DNA of 64,000 nt from Pelobates cultripes (taxonomy: Eukaryota > Chordata > Amphibia > Anura > Pelobatidae), in the NCBI GenBank assembly GCA_933207985.1, contig OW240915.1:117172872-117236871 (forward strand), written 5' to 3'. The notes below the pieces were generated by a model that saw only the letters and a list, made by a program, of their open reading frames with translations, did no database searches and had not been told where the DNA came from. The position numbers and the translations under genes were made by a program. This document shows positions 45,110 to 57,886 of this stretch, piece after piece; the stretch's first letter is position 1; every line of letters starts with the position of its first letter.

Positions 45110-45492
45110 TGTCAGGATTACAGAATGATCCAGCACGTAGAATTGTGTAACACAGAGGACTGATAGGTAACGTATACTGGACCTTAGAATGGCCGGACTA
45201 ACGTACCAAAGAATAGTCAGCAAAAGCCGAGGTCAAGGGATACAGAAAGAGACACAACGATAAGGAAAAGCCAGGGGTCAGGGATGCCAGAAAACAGCCT
45301 AAATACCCCTCCTCTAGATTTGATAGGCTGTAACCGGCCTTTGACCCCAAAGGTACTTACCAGGTTTCCATTTGCATAATTGCTGCTCAGCATTAACCCT
45401 TCTGTGGATTTGGTTGTTGCTCGGCACAACTTTTCCTGTGTGGACAATAAATGTCATTAACCACATTTTTGTAAGCGGACGAATATGTGACA
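45110..45492 (-). repeat. Gypsy 5' LTR (383 bp, internally deleted)
   Basis: Same ends as the 3' LTR but missing about 105 bases after GATGCCAGAAAACAG. The deletion must post-date insertion, since both LTRs are copied from one template. No canonical TGG primer site abuts it. Confidence 0.9.
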
Positions 45493-46150
45493 CAGATAAC
45501 CAATTAGAATTTGTTGCTGAATGGTATCATTCTGATCTGTATTTTCTGCTGCAATTTTTTTCATCCTCAGGACATTCAGATGAACATCAAACTCCATGCC
45601 AGGTATACTTATACTGAATTTCTGAATTCTAGGAGTATATTTTATCTGGTGGAGATCTCATTTTTTTTACATGTTGGTAAACTGTACCATCTGCTTGTAG
45701 TTGGACTTTGAATATTCTCTTGTGATCGCTGAAATAAATTTGTTCTGGGGGCTTAATGTCCAAGCTGGCTGGATGTATTTTGCACTAGTGTCTGATGACT
45801 TGAGCGAACACAAAGTAATTTTCAAGCACAAAATCCTGTTCCCAGAGATCCTGAGCTCCAAGGTGATTGCTAAGCAAAGAGCAAACTTTGAATCCCAAAC
45901 CAGATGTTCCTGTTGTGCAACCACTGAGTTCCTATCTGAAGCCTACTTGGGCATCCTTTCTAAGCGTGGAAGCGTGGATCTGCTGACTTGTGCCTTAGCT
46001 TCCCTAGCCACACAATAACTGTACCCTCGATACTGCACAGGACCGTGAAAGGAAAAAAATAAGCATCTTAGGTACAGGACTGGACTCGCAGCCACATTCC
46101 ATCTGCGACATTGGGTGAACAGACCTGATGACACCTTTCTGCATGCTGAG
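45493..46150 (+). other. open segment of unknown nature
   Basis: After the CAGAT duplication, the plus strand shows adjoining open pieces in two frames: 45511-45711, and 45701-46018 (VQAGWMYFALVSDDLSEHKV, VIAKQRANFESQTRC). The composition looks protein-like, but I recognise no family and the frames do not join. It could be an old retrocopy, a LINE fragment or chance. Confidence 0.25.
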
Positions 46151-48116
46151 GCTACCCCTTAACTTTTTTATAGTGTTAGTAGTTCTGCATATCATTTAGT
46201 ATTAGCTCTGATTTTGTTTCTGGTTTATTATAGTATTATTAGCTCAAACACCCAGTTGCATTATAATAAACTTTATTGTCAGTACTTGGCCTTTTATATC
46301 TTAACTATTCTGCTACTGATATATAATTCCCCATGTTTTTATGGCTTGTTATATTATTTAAAAAGGGTGTGTAAGCTCGGAGTTAGTTTCCTCATGGTCA
46401 TCTTATGGTGCTCTTGCTACTACTCACGTTATGTTTCTAAGCGTACATTCACTCATGCTGTGACTCCTTATTGTGCGTATCATATTCCTTTTTTGCCTCA
46501 ATATAAACCATGATTGACAAAAAAAAATAAAAAAAAATATTCTGCCTATTCTAGTTTATAATCCATAATTTATCTTGAATTTCAAATTCTAAAACCCCTT
46601 GTAGTATTCAACTATTGTTTAGGATAAACTGGCCAAACTTGAACAAGAGCTCTAATTCTTCTCCCAGACATTAGCAGCTGATCGGGTGGTTGTGGCATGT
46701 GGTGTGTTTCAATGTTTAATAAAGTAGAACGTTGACTTGCATTAAATGTTTGTTTTGTGAGAGACCGCTAAATGTTTCAAAGTTTGTACAAATTGTTCAG
46801 ACTTTCCGATAGAGGCAGGAAAATATGGAGTGGTCTCACCATGTCGGGTATTTGAAGACTTAAAGGTCTCAGATTCCTGGATACAAATTGTGGACTGCAA
46901 GATTTAAACAGCATGAAACATTGGTTTAAAAAAAAAAAAAAAAAAGTAAAGTATGGCAATGGTTTGTACTTCTGTACTTGACATTTAAACAACTTCAGGC
47001 CACCTAGGGTGAGCATCCACAGCTACTAAACACGTTTCAATCCACTGGTCCTGCAAATTCAATTCTTTTCTAAGGTTTAGTTTGCCATGGCCAAGGTTTG
47101 ACGGAATCCTTGATTGCAATGCACGTTCACAGATTCAGAGGAATCCAAACAGCTACATAAGACATATCTGTATCAAATGTACAGCACCAAACAAATTTAC
47201 ATGCTCTTTGCTTCATTTATGCTGCTCCATGATGTAAGCAGTGTATTAAAGGTTTGTGGCGAAGAAGGATTTACTCCTGAATCCCAGAAAAGACAGACTG
47301 TGTCATGCGTAATTTAATTCCTTCTTGTAAAATATGTCTGAAGTTTAGGGTTAACTACTTGAGGCCAGCCATGTTGAACAAAAGTCTTTGAATCATTGAT
47401 AAGTGGACATTGTTCTGTAATTTAGTTTCCAAGCCTAAGGCAGTTTCTATGGTTTAAGATGCTGTCAAATGATGTACAGTTGGCAATCCGCATTAATATG
47501 ATCACTGTGCTCTCTACAGAGGAGTAACTAGCAACCTCAAGGTCCCAGTGCAAGAATCGATTAAGGGCCCGCCATCTGCTATAGAGCAGAGGTGGCCAAT
47601 AAGTAGATCCTCAGCTGCTGTACAAATTCTCATCTGAGGATCTATTGACCTATTTTTGCAGGGTTCTGTTTTTATGCAGTATTCGTGAATGTAGGCATGT
47701 TTATGTATGGAGTATACTTGTGTCAATGTTTGTGTATAATGCTGATGTTTGCGTACAGGGAGTCTATTTGTGTGTAGTGTTGGCGTTTAAGTGCAGGTGT
47801 GTAGTGTTGGTGCAAGGTTATTTTATATAGTATTAGTGTATGAATACAGGGATGTGTTAGTAATGTTGGCACATGAATACAGAACTGCCTTTTGTTGGCA
47901 TTTTAATTCAGGGGTGTGTGTAATATTAATGTTTGCATGCAAATGTATATTCACATATGCACTGCCACACATACACACACATAAACATGCATACCCTGCC
48001 ACACAAAGATGCCCATAGACACAGATTGTATGTGTGTTTCTCTCAGTTACTTACATACAAGAACATATTCTCACACACACAGATCTACCAACACTCACAC
48101 CCATTGACACATTTAC
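46151..48116. other. intronic sequence
   Basis: No gene recognised. A-runs near 46520 and 46928. TACAGAGGAGTAACTAGCAACC at 47515 resembles a hAT-type terminus without a visible partner. 47690-47960 is a GT-rich degenerate repeat (GTGTAGTGTTGGTG). TTTAC at 48112-48116 is the next TSD. Confidence 0.45.
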
Positions 48117-49292
48117 TGTGACGGAACTCCCTGTACCTCCGACAGGGACTGCTTCATAGCTGGGGAAAGGGCAGAGGACTAGCTCTATGTGCTCCCAGTG
48201 GCTGGACGACACACATATTTGGGAGTACAACACTGACATTGCTTTATTGGTACAGGCTTAATTTATACACAGACCCCTGCAGGGGGTTTCCATACTATTC
48301 AGTACAAATTCCTCAGTCCCAGGCTGGAGGGGAATGGTTTACAGATAGCCATCTCCCACTCTGGGAGATACCAACAGTGCAACAATTACAGACAGGAAGG
48401 CAACTTAGGGGGCTCCGCGCCCCAGCAAGGAAAAGGGCTACACATATATAAAATATACATCCCTGGATAGACCCAGGTCCCAACTAGGATTACTGCAAAT
48501 ACACGGGCTATCTGATGTACAGAGCCCGAGAAATCATCATGTAAATTCTGGGTTCGAGGCTCTGGACACCCCACAATTAATTTCATGGAGTTTTGGTTTT
48601 GTCCGGTGAATTCAAACTTCGCGCCTAAGCCAAGGAACAGCCAATCTGAAGAAAGGGTGCGAACCGATTTGCACCAATCTGTGCTCAGGGAGGGGAGGTG
48701 TTTCACTGACCAATCGAGAAAAAGGGGCGCAAACCAATTTGAATGGTAGCCCTTTACCTATTGGCCGGCACGGACTCCCAGCAGGACTCCGTGGCTGTGA
48801 GGCCGGCTCACAGTTTCAGGGATTCTCCGCTGGGCTCGCATCTCTCTCTCCGATGGAAATCTCCACGCAGGTAGCACCAGAGAGCACTCTTTGGGCAGCC
48901 ACCAGCCAGATAGTGATTATGCTCCTTTAAGAGTAGGTAGGGCACGAACAACCAGTACCCCAAAAGTGTCCCCACCAATCTCAGGAACCCCATGCCAGTA
49001 CATATCCCGGACCGGTCTCCGTTTGTGCGGCTCCAGTGCGAACACCGGGCATGGGAAGCGTCCCCTTTTGGGATACGAATGCTCCCCCCTAGGTGGCATT
49101 CATGAATTACTTTCCTTGCCATTTTACACTTATGTTATTGGTGTGAACGTTCTAATTGATTGGTGTGAACATTTTAATGGGGCACAGGGAAACAAGGTAC
49201 AGCACATTAAACACACAGGGAAACAAGGGGAAATACACAAATAAGCAGTGGGCACATGCGGATATGGCACTCAGTGATGGTGTTCCGTCACA
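48117..49292 (-). repeat. 3' LTR of non-autonomous element
   Basis: The minus strand contains CCAATAAAGC (polyadenylation signal, near 48242). The adjacent internal sequence reads ACAAAGGGGAGTTG, a polypurine tract. Confidence 0.88.
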
Positions 49293-50539
49293 CAACTCCC
49301 CTTTGTCCACCTCGACAGCCACAGCATGACCCACATGGGTCATCTCGCTGCTGTCTGGAGTGAACACATAGTGAGTGCATGCATGTACAGTACTTGTCTT
49401 CGGCCAGCCCCTACAGTTCTGGGGAATGGCCGGCTTTGCACCATTCTCCTGTTAGCCAGGGAGGCCCTCCTGCCTATTTCATCAACTGTGTCCTGAGGAT
49501 GATGGGGGTTGTCGGGTAAGCCCATCTCAGCTCTGATTCCCGGGAATCACTGGGGTTGTGGCTGGCCTCTGTAAAGGAGAGCCGGCTGTGCTCTCCCCCT
49601 GGATCTCATTAAGCTGCTGGGGAGCGAGACTGGTTGTCTCCGTATCCTGGACTTCACACTGCCGCTGGGGAACGAATCCGGTTGTCTCCATTCCCTGGAC
49701 CTTACACTGCCTCTGGGGAACGAGACCGGTTTTCTCCGTTCCCTGGACCTCACTGCCACTGGGGAGGAAGGACTGAATGTTTCTCCCACTGGACTGCACT
49801 CTGCTGCTGGGGAACGAGACCGGTTGTCTCCGTACACTGGACCTCACACTGCCGCTGGGAAGGAAGGACGGAACGCCTGGGGTTGCAAAGTCCATAGGCT
49901 CCGTTTCCGAAACAGGCGTACATAGTCCTGTACTAGCTCCCACTCCTGGTCATTCAGAAAAGACCAATCCGACTGTAGTTCCACTATCTCTTAAAGGTCC
50001 AAGCTGTCTTCCCGTTCATCCCGGATGGACCAGAAGTGGGAACTGTTGGGGTCTCCTAACCACAAATCTTCCAAAGCCTCCCACAACAGACCAGGGCCAT
50101 CGTAGTCCTCTCCGTCCACACATGTAGGCTCAACAAGTCATGGGTAGAGGTAGGATTCATCCAACCACACTTCGGTTGGGACAAGCATCTTCAGTTCTCT
50201 TACCCATTCCTCTAAGGGCTAGTCTCCCAGGAGTGGCATTCCCAGCTCTAGTTGTTCCCATTGTCGATGGTTGGGAGGAACTCACTCCGTAAGGGTCGCA
50301 TTTAGTTGAGCTCCTCCTTCCAGACATTGGTTCAGATGGCCACTCTCCATTCTGGTATTCTTTTGTCAGAGATAGGGTCATCACTATAGAGCAGAACATT
50401 CTGTAGCCGCTGCTGAAGCCATTCTTCGAGGTGGGCTACTGCCTGACTATACGTGCCTTCCATATCCCCATGTCCCGTAGAGGTGTGTGCCCGAACAGGG
50501 TGCTGGTTTCCCACATTGCTAGGATGCCATGCCACCACT
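49293..50539 (-). other. internal region with repeat-bearing ORF
   Basis: The longest minus-strand frame, 49943-49527 (138 codons), holds four to five copies of a roughly 48-base unit read as FLPSGSEVQGTEKTG / FVPQRQCEVQDTETT. No known domain. A second open piece near 50550-50332 (HLEEWLQQRLQNVLLY) could be a gag-like remnant. Against the 5' LTR the minus strand reads AGTGGTGGCATGGCATCC, a possible primer site whose tRNA I cannot assign. Confidence 0.55.
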
Positions 50540-51717
50540 TGTGACAGCACTCACTGTACCCCAGCCAGGGACCACTTTCTAGCTGGGGAACGGGTAGGGG
50601 ACTAGCTCTATGCGCTCCCAGAGGCTGGACGATACAAAGCTCTGGGAGTACATCACTGACAATGCTTTATTGGTATAGACTTAATTTATACACACATAAG
50701 TGGGTCTTCATACTATTCAGTAGAAATTACTCTGGAGGGAGATGGTTTACAGATATCCATATCCCACTCTGGGAGATACCAACAGTGCAAAAATTACAGA
50801 CAATAAGACACATTACATACATGGGGGAAACTTAGGGGGCTCCACACTCCGGGAAGGAAAAGGGATACACGTATAAAATACAAATCATTGGATAGCCCTG
50901 GGTCCCAACTATAAAACCTGCAAATAGTGGGGCTGTCTGATATACAGAGATGGATAAATCATTGTATATGTCTAGGCTCGAAGCTCTGTACATCCCCGCA
51001 GTTAATTCCACGGAGTTGCTTGGTTTAGTCTGGTGAATTCAAACTTCGCACCTAAAATCAACAGCCAATCCGGAAAAAGGGTGATAACCAATTTAAATGG
51101 TAGCCCTTCTCCTGTTGGCTGGCACGGACTCCCAGGCGGCCAGCGGGATTCTGCTGCTGTGAGGCTGGCTCACAGTTCCAGGAATTCTCAGCTGGGCTTG
51201 CATCTCTCTCTCCGGTGGATATCTCCACGCAGGTAGCACCAGAGAGAGCGCTCTTTGGGCAGCCACCAGCCCAGATAGTGATTATGCTAATTTAGGATTA
51301 GGAAGGGTGATCCCCCCACCCAAACAACCAGTACCTCAAAAGTGTCCCCACCAACCTCAGGAACCCCACACCAGTACATTTCCAGGACCAGTCTCCGTTC
51401 TTGCGGCTCCAGTGCGAACACCAGGTAATGAAAGCGTCACCTTTCGGGAAACGAATGCTCCCCCTGGGTGGTGTTCGTCTATATGAAATGGCGATCATCC
51501 TGGTGAGCATTCGTTAATTAATTCCCTTGCGGTTTTGCACTTGTTACTGGTGTGACCGTTCTAATTGATTGGTGTGAACATTCTAATGAGGTACCGGGGT
51601 GGTCCCCGTTCGGGAGATGAATGGGCTCAGTTTGCATGAATGCTGCCGAACATGGAAACTAGTTACTGCACATGAAACACATGTGGATATGACACTCAGT
51701 GAGGGTGTTCAGTCACA
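50540..51717 (-). repeat. 5' LTR of non-autonomous element
   Basis: Same ends as its partner, with clear divergence by eye in its outer part and several small indels, implying considerable age. Confidence 0.88.
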
Positions 51718-52200
51718 TTTACCCTCGCTCTCAGTTCAACGTCCTCTATTGTGGTCTTGCAGTGCACATTTTAACTGGTAGTTTTGCTCCAAGGAGCCTG
51801 TCTCCATCCCTTGTGCACTTACCCCTCAACCATTGGGGGTTTCTCTCTAAAGGAGCCTGCCTCCATTCCATGGCACAAACTTCACTGGTCCAGTGCTGCT
51901 GGTGGCTCTAAATTCTAGGTAATATATAATATGCATTATTTATGTATAATATATTATAAAAGGCTTTCATTATTTTAGAATATTATACATATATAGGAAA
52001 TAAGTGTGTGTGTGTTTATACACACACATTCTATGTATATATTGTGGGGATATTTATGAGATGATAATTTTAAGCAATCGAGAATTGCCCACTATTTCAT
52101 TTCTCTTAGATCTTAGAGATAGTTTATCATGTAAGTGAAAAGTATTCCATCAATAATTCACAATTTGTTATAAAAATAGATTTATTTTTATTGTAACAAA
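51718..52200. other. intronic AT-rich sequence
   Basis: No gene recognised. A short TG/CA hairpin lies at 52000-52030 (GTGTGTGTGTTTATACACACAC). Confidence 0.5.
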
Positions 52201-52944
52201 TTAACCCCTTAAGGACGGAGCCACATGTACACGTTGTGAACAAAACAAAATGTAAACAAAACCTGGCATTTGCGCTACATGTCTGTCCAACCGTAATTCA
52301 CCTCTTTCATAGTAAATGCACCCACCCTTATTGTATATCATTTTATTCAGGGGAAACATAGCTTTCATTTAATATCAAATATTTAGCTATGAAACATAAT
52401 TTAATATGAAAAAAATGGGAGAAAATATGATTTAAAAAAAAAAAAAATAATTCTACATGACATTTTAACGGTCAATGTCATAATACTGTTTGCGTTTACT
52501 ACAATAAAATACACATATTTGTATTCAGTAAAGTCTCACGTGTAAGACAGTACCCGCTATGTACAGGTTTTATGGCGTTTTGGGAAGTTACAGGGTCAAA
52601 TATAGCACATTACATTTGAAATTGAAATTCGCCAGATTGGTTACGTTGCCTTTGGGACTTTATAGTAGCCCAGGAATGAAATTTACACCCATAATGGCAT
52701 ACCATTTGCAATAGTAGACAACCCAAGGTATTGCAAATGGGGTATGTCCAGTGTTTTTTAGTAGCCATTTGGTCACAAACACTGGCCAAAGTTAGTGTTA
52801 GTATTTGTTTGTGTGTGAAAAATGCAATATATATCTATATAATATTTTTAAATATTTTTATTTATGTATAGGTATATATATAGTGATATATACGTATATA
52901 TTTATGTATATAGATATATATATTATTTCGTTCTATGTGTATTT

Positions 52945-52996
<52 letters not shown>

Positions 52997-53664
52997 TTCA
53001 CAATACAGTTAGAACGAAATAACACACATCTATATATTTTTTAATTATTTTATTTTTTAACGTATTTATATTTTTATTTTTTTTATATTATATATAAATA
53101 TATATATAACAATAATTCTATATATATATATATTTAATCAGTATCAGTCTACGTGTAATTTGATATTAATATATATATATAATTATATATATTAATAGTA
53201 AAATACACCTAGACGGTGTACGTGTGTGTATGTATATGTGTATATATATATATACTTAGATCATATATATATAATATTTATATATATATTTGATCTAAGT
53301 ATATATTATTTTTTTTTTACACTATTTATTTATTTTAATTTTATTTTCAGCCAGCAGGGGGGACCACCTGTCATTACAGGCAGCCCCCCTGCTGGCAATG
53401 CAGGAGGCAGCTACCCCCGGCCATGTGATTGTGGGGTCCTCGCAAGGACCCACTCTCACATGGCCGAGGGGCTTCGAGGAGGACAGACGTGCTGCGGAGG
53501 GCTCCCTGGGAGTCCCCCCTCCCCCCCCACCGCGATCGCCGGCGTGGGATCGCCGGCGACCGGGTAAGTACCAAAAGACCGGAGGGCGTACTATTACGCC
53601 CGGCGGTGTTTAGAGCCGCTTAGAATAGGGCGTAATAGTACACCCTCCAGTCTTAAGGGGTTAA
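52201..53664. mobile_element. TTAA-type (Kolobok-like) DNA element
   Basis: Begins TTAACCCCTTAAGGACGGAG and ends CAGTCTTAAGGGGTTAA, inverted termini with TTAA. No transposase. The middle is dominated by TA microsatellites (52950-52992, 53100-53300) and a palindrome built on ATTTCGTTCTA / TAGAACGAAAT. The right part is CpG-rich (53420-53640), with the inverted pair GGAGGGCGTACTATTACGCC / GGGCGTAATAGTACACCCTCC. Confidence 0.7.
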
Positions 53665-55320
53665 TTAACAATATTATTAGGCAACATTCATGATAATAAT
53701 CAGCTAGTATTTAGTATAACATAATATGCAATACAATGGAATGGCTATACACGTTTCAATGGCTAAACAGCATTTTCTGTCAAGACTTTAGCGATTTAGG
53801 AGGTATCCTTACAGACACGGAAAGTGAAGCTTTTCACAGCGAAGAACCATAAAATCCTGGCTAACAGTTAGATCAACTGAGTAACCCTTCCAATGCTGGC
53901 TAGATCCTCCTAGGCATATAGTATCATATTCTCCTGTGATTTTCTATTAAAATAACATTTGAATCAACTCATTAGTCATTTCCTGGAACCATCCAATAAG
54001 AATAATCTACCAGATTTTTAAGCTGAATTTTAATTTGCCTAAAAAGATATCTTATCTTATATTAGAGCAAATCAATACACCTGGATAAAAACAGCGGTAT
54101 GCTAACACGTGATACTATAACATTAATATATAATTATTCTTAATTCCACCTGCAGAATGGAATGTTTATAACTATATATTCTTTAGTTAACTAAGATTTC
54201 TAAATATGGAAATCTGACCGTTATTTATCCAGTCATATATCATGCTATTAGTAAATTTAATTTAATTTAAATTAATTAAATAAAACCAGCATAATTACCA
54301 GTTATGTAGATATTCTCATCAGATGGATAGGTAGTCCCAGAAACTTGATTGGTTGTATGGAAGTGCGTGAGTGATAGAAAAAGTATTAAAGAGTTTAAGA
54401 GTTTATGTCCAAGAGAGTTTAAGGGTAGAGTGTTAGTCCCAGATATTGTTTCTTGAGCCTCTCTCTCTGCATGTCCGACTTGGAATCCCCAAACTTCCAA
54501 TTTGTCTCTCTGTCTCTCTCCAACTCCAACTACCCTCTCTCTTCCCTTTGTCTTTACTTTTTAAGGGCCAGGTTCTTTGTACGTCATTAGTTGATAACCC
54601 AATAGGAAGCCATAGGTGTGTCCAATCTATGGGTCGCAATTTAGGTATTTGATCCATAGAGGGCAGTCTTGTCTAACGAAACCTTCCTATCCAGGAAAGA
54701 GTTAACTTTTCCTGATGACAATTTTGACGTCATTTGGCTTATCTAAAATGACTACCATAACTTAGATTTGCTGTCAGTTCTAAGCGTTTGTGCCAGTCTT
54801 TGTGGCAACTACTTTTGTCGTAACTTGTAAAATTGACAGGTCTAAACTCAATTTCACCCCTTATTTTACAATGGAACCTTGTAAAATTTAGAAAGTAAAA
54901 TTAATTACTTAGTCTCCTCTGTCACTAGTGTCTGTGTTTAGATAATTGCATCTATTAACATTTACATTTTAGACAGAGCGTTCCATTCCCCTTGCTTCAT
55001 TGCTTATCTTGGTTTGTTTATGTAATACATTCCTCAGCTCAAGCAAGTGGCTAGTTACTGAAAGTAAGAAGAAACCAAGGAAATTATGTGTTTTTGTTAT
55101 CCTGAAGATAGCAAAATAGAGTCTGCTTTGTTCTGAATGGCTGTGGCAAAATACACTTTTAATTTCTTTTTAGCACAAAATGTCTGTTGATATAAATATT
55201 CTGACAATATTTAACTATTAACTACCTAATAATTAGATTTTATTAATTAGAATTTGAGTGACCTGCCTGACAACCCAGACAGTCTAGAAAATTTAATTGG
55301 CAAGCCCTATATGTAAACAC
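53665..55320. other. AT-rich sequence, no gene recognised
   Basis: Long AT-rich stretch with a (TTTAA)n patch near 54250. It may belong to one older element interrupted by the TTAA-type insertion on its left. I could not find its ends. Confidence 0.4.
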
Positions 55321-56395
55321 AAAACTTTCCAAAACACCATAAAACCTTTACATTTGTTATACTCGGGAGACTTCGCTGAACACAAATGAGTGTTTTAAAA
55401 TCGTAAATCGTATTACGACGATGATATCACCAGTAAAAGTGCATTTTTTTTGTTTAAAAAAAAATAAAAAAAGACATATGAACTCTCTTTGGCAAACTCT
55501 CTTTGGCTAAGTGGCTTCTACAAAATACTGGACATACCCTATTCTACTTTTTCATGATATGTCATGGTGAGGATATTTTAGATTTCCGGGCTGCCATAAC
55601 GTCTCAAAGGCAAATAGCAATTAATAAAAACAGAAATGGGCAAATCTTATGTTTGATCCTGTAACTTTCCAAATCACAATATAATCTGTACTTAAGGGGT
55701 ACTGTTGTATTCGTGAGACATTACTGTACACAAATATGAGTGTTTTAGAGCAGTAAAATTTATTATACTGATAATCTCATCGGTGAAATGGCAGCTTGTG
55801 TGAAAAATGCAAAGAAACTAATATTAACGCTATATTTGGCCAGAGTTAGTGACTAAGTGGCTACGACAAAAGACTGGACATACCCCATTTTGATTACCAT
55901 GGGTTGTCTACTTTTACAAATGGTATGCCATGATCGGGTTAATTTTCATTCCTGGGCTGCTATATGGTCTCAAAGGCAACATAGGCCCAGCAAACCAATC
56001 TGGCGACTTTCAATGTGCAAACATGGAAAAGGGGAAAGCCCTACATTTGACCCCTGTAAGTTTGCAAAAGCCCATAAAATCTGTAGATTGGGGGCACTGT
56101 TGTACTCGGGAGATGTTGCTGAACACATATTGGGGTGTTTGTCAGTAACACATAACATGAACTGATAATCCATGCCTAAAGTACAATGTGAGAGAAAAAT
56201 GAAACAAAAAAATGACCACCCAAAAGGTTGACAAAGACTGGTGGTAGAATTAGTGCATGTAAAGTGTTAAAATACCACCATTTGAAATACCCTAGGGTGT
56301 TTACTTTTCAAAAATATATGGTTTGATTGGGGTAAATTACATTGGCCGGCTTCAAAAATCACCCAAATAGGACATGGGTGCATGATGACCAGCTG

Positions 56396-56708
56396 TTAAA
56401 CCAGCCTCTAGTGGCTGTCTCATTGACAGCCTCTAGAGGGCTTCCGCGCTTCTCACTGTGAAAATCACAGTGAGAAGACGCCAGCATCCATAGGAAAGCA
56501 TTGTGAATGCTTTCATATGGACTGGCTGAATGCGCGCGCGGCTCTTGCCACGCATGCGCATTCAGCCGAAGAGGACGAGAGGAGGAGGAGAGCTCCACGC
56601 TCGGCGCTGGAGAACGAGGTAAGTTTAACCCCTGCCTCCCCCTAGAGCCCACCGGGAGGGGGACCCTGAGGGTGGGGGCACCCTCAGGGCACTATAGTGG
56701 TCCTTTAA
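56396..56708. mobile_element. T2-type MITE, left end missing
   Basis: From ACCAGCCTCTAGTGGCTGTC to CACTATAGTGGTCCTTTAA, co-linear with 18945-19281. Confidence 0.8.
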
Positions 56709-57344
56709 TCAGGGATTTCTGACAGATATCAGTGTTACAATGTAATTTGTGTTAATTTTGAAAAAAAATGGTTTGGGAATAGCAAAGTCCTACTTGTACT
56801 TATTGCCCTATAACTTTCCAAAATAAAAAGCTAAGCACCTGTTAACATTGGCACTGGCGTACATACCGCGGTGACAGGGGTTGCAGCTGCCGGGCCGCCC
56901 TGCGACCGGGTATGTACCCCAGTTTGCCAGCCTCTTCTCCTGGGGGGGGGGGGGGCAGTTGCTGGCTACCTCAGGGCCCCCGAGGCTGGAAGTGGTGTCA
57001 CCGGGCGGGCGCACGAAGGAGCATTCTTCCCTGAGCACTCTCTGCCCAGCTATGACATCATTCCAGTATCAGCAAGAAGCGCGCGAGGGAGCTGGGCAGA
57101 GAGCGCTCAGGGGAGAATGCTCCCTCGCGCGCCCGCAGTGACCGGCCGCCCAGCAGCACCACTGGACCCCAGGGTATCCCCTCAGCACTCCCAAAGGTAG
57201 GGAGGCTGGGGGATGCAATTTTAAAAAATAAATAAGTGTGTGTATGTGTATATGTGTGTGTGTTTCAGTGAGTGTGTGTCTGTCAGTAAATGTGTCTGTT
57301 AGCTAGTGTGTATGTGTCTGTTTGGGAGAGTGTGTGTGGTCAAA

Positions 57345-57710
57345 ACCCCTTTAGCACTTACCTTTCTCCAGCGCCGGGCTCCCTTGGCGCTGGGGATCTT
57401 GGCGCTCCGAATGCGCATGCGCGGCAAGAGCCGCACGCGCATTCAAACCGCTCGTAGGAAAGCATTACTCAATGCTTTCCTATGGATGTCCAGCATCTTC
57501 TCACTGTGATTTTCACAGTGAGAATGGCAGAAGAGCCTCTAGCGGCTGTCAGGGAGATGGCCACTAAAGGCGGGATTAACCCTCAATGTAAACATAGCAG
57601 TTTCTCTGAAACTGCTATGTTTACAGCTGCAGGGTTAAAACTAGAGGGACCTGGCACCCAGACCACTTTACTGAGCCGAAGTGATCTGAGTGCCTATAGT
57701 GGTCCTTTAA
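57345..57710. mobile_element. T2-type MITE, one end missing, reversed
   Basis: Ends GTGCCTATAGTGGTCCTTTAA and contains the AACATAGCAGTTTCTCTGAAACTGC hairpin in the orientation opposite to 56396-56708. Confidence 0.8.
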
Positions 57711-57728
57711 GTGTATGTATCTGCATGC

Positions 57729-57886
57729 AGTGGCGTACATAGCATGGTCGCAGCCGTGTGACCCCTGCGACCAGGTGCCCGCCGCCTTGTGTTGCGGCCC
57801 CGGCCCATTCAGAATAAGCGCGAGGGGCTGCCCACAGATGTCTGATTTCTCACATCGCGCTCCATGGATCGTGTATACACCAGTGA
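57729..57886. mobile_element. small hAT-like MITE (candidate)
   Basis: Starts CAGTGGCGTACATAGC and ends CGTGTATACACCAGTG, imperfect inverted termini. A related end (CACTGGCGTACATACC) lies at 56851. No clear TSD. Confidence 0.4.

Larger units (their letters stand above)
39154..45492 (-). mobile_element. Ty3/Gypsy chromodomain retrotransposon, defective
   Basis: LTRs begin and end TGTCA/TGACA and are flanked by identical 5-bp duplications CAGAT (39149-39153 and 45493-45497). The order on the minus strand is gag, (protease missing), RT, RNase H, integrase, chromodomain, the usual Ty3/Gypsy chromovirus order. Deletions remove the zinc-knuckle and protease segment and the end of RT, frames are broken, and a 2.1-kb hAT-like element sits in RT. 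It lies in antisense orientation in a grb10 intron. Confidence 0.93.
48117..51717 (-). mobile_element. non-autonomous LTR retrotransposon, 5-bp TSD
   Basis: LTRs of 1176 and 1178 bases with TGTGAC...GTCACA ends, flanked by TTTAC on both sides (48112-48116 and 51718-51722). Only 1.25 kb lies between them, with no RT, integrase or protease motif. It must have been mobilised by another element. The minus-strand orientation is set by AATAAA in each LTR and the purine tract at 49293-49306. Confidence 0.9.

Noticed and set aside
52805..53044. ORF of Tyr/Ile repeats
   Set aside because: Encoded by TA microsatellites inside a DNA element.
56851..57886. A single hAT element between the two GGCGTACATA motifs
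   Set aside because: The two motifs are in the same orientation, so they cannot be the paired ends of one element; only a small 57729-57886 unit is proposed.
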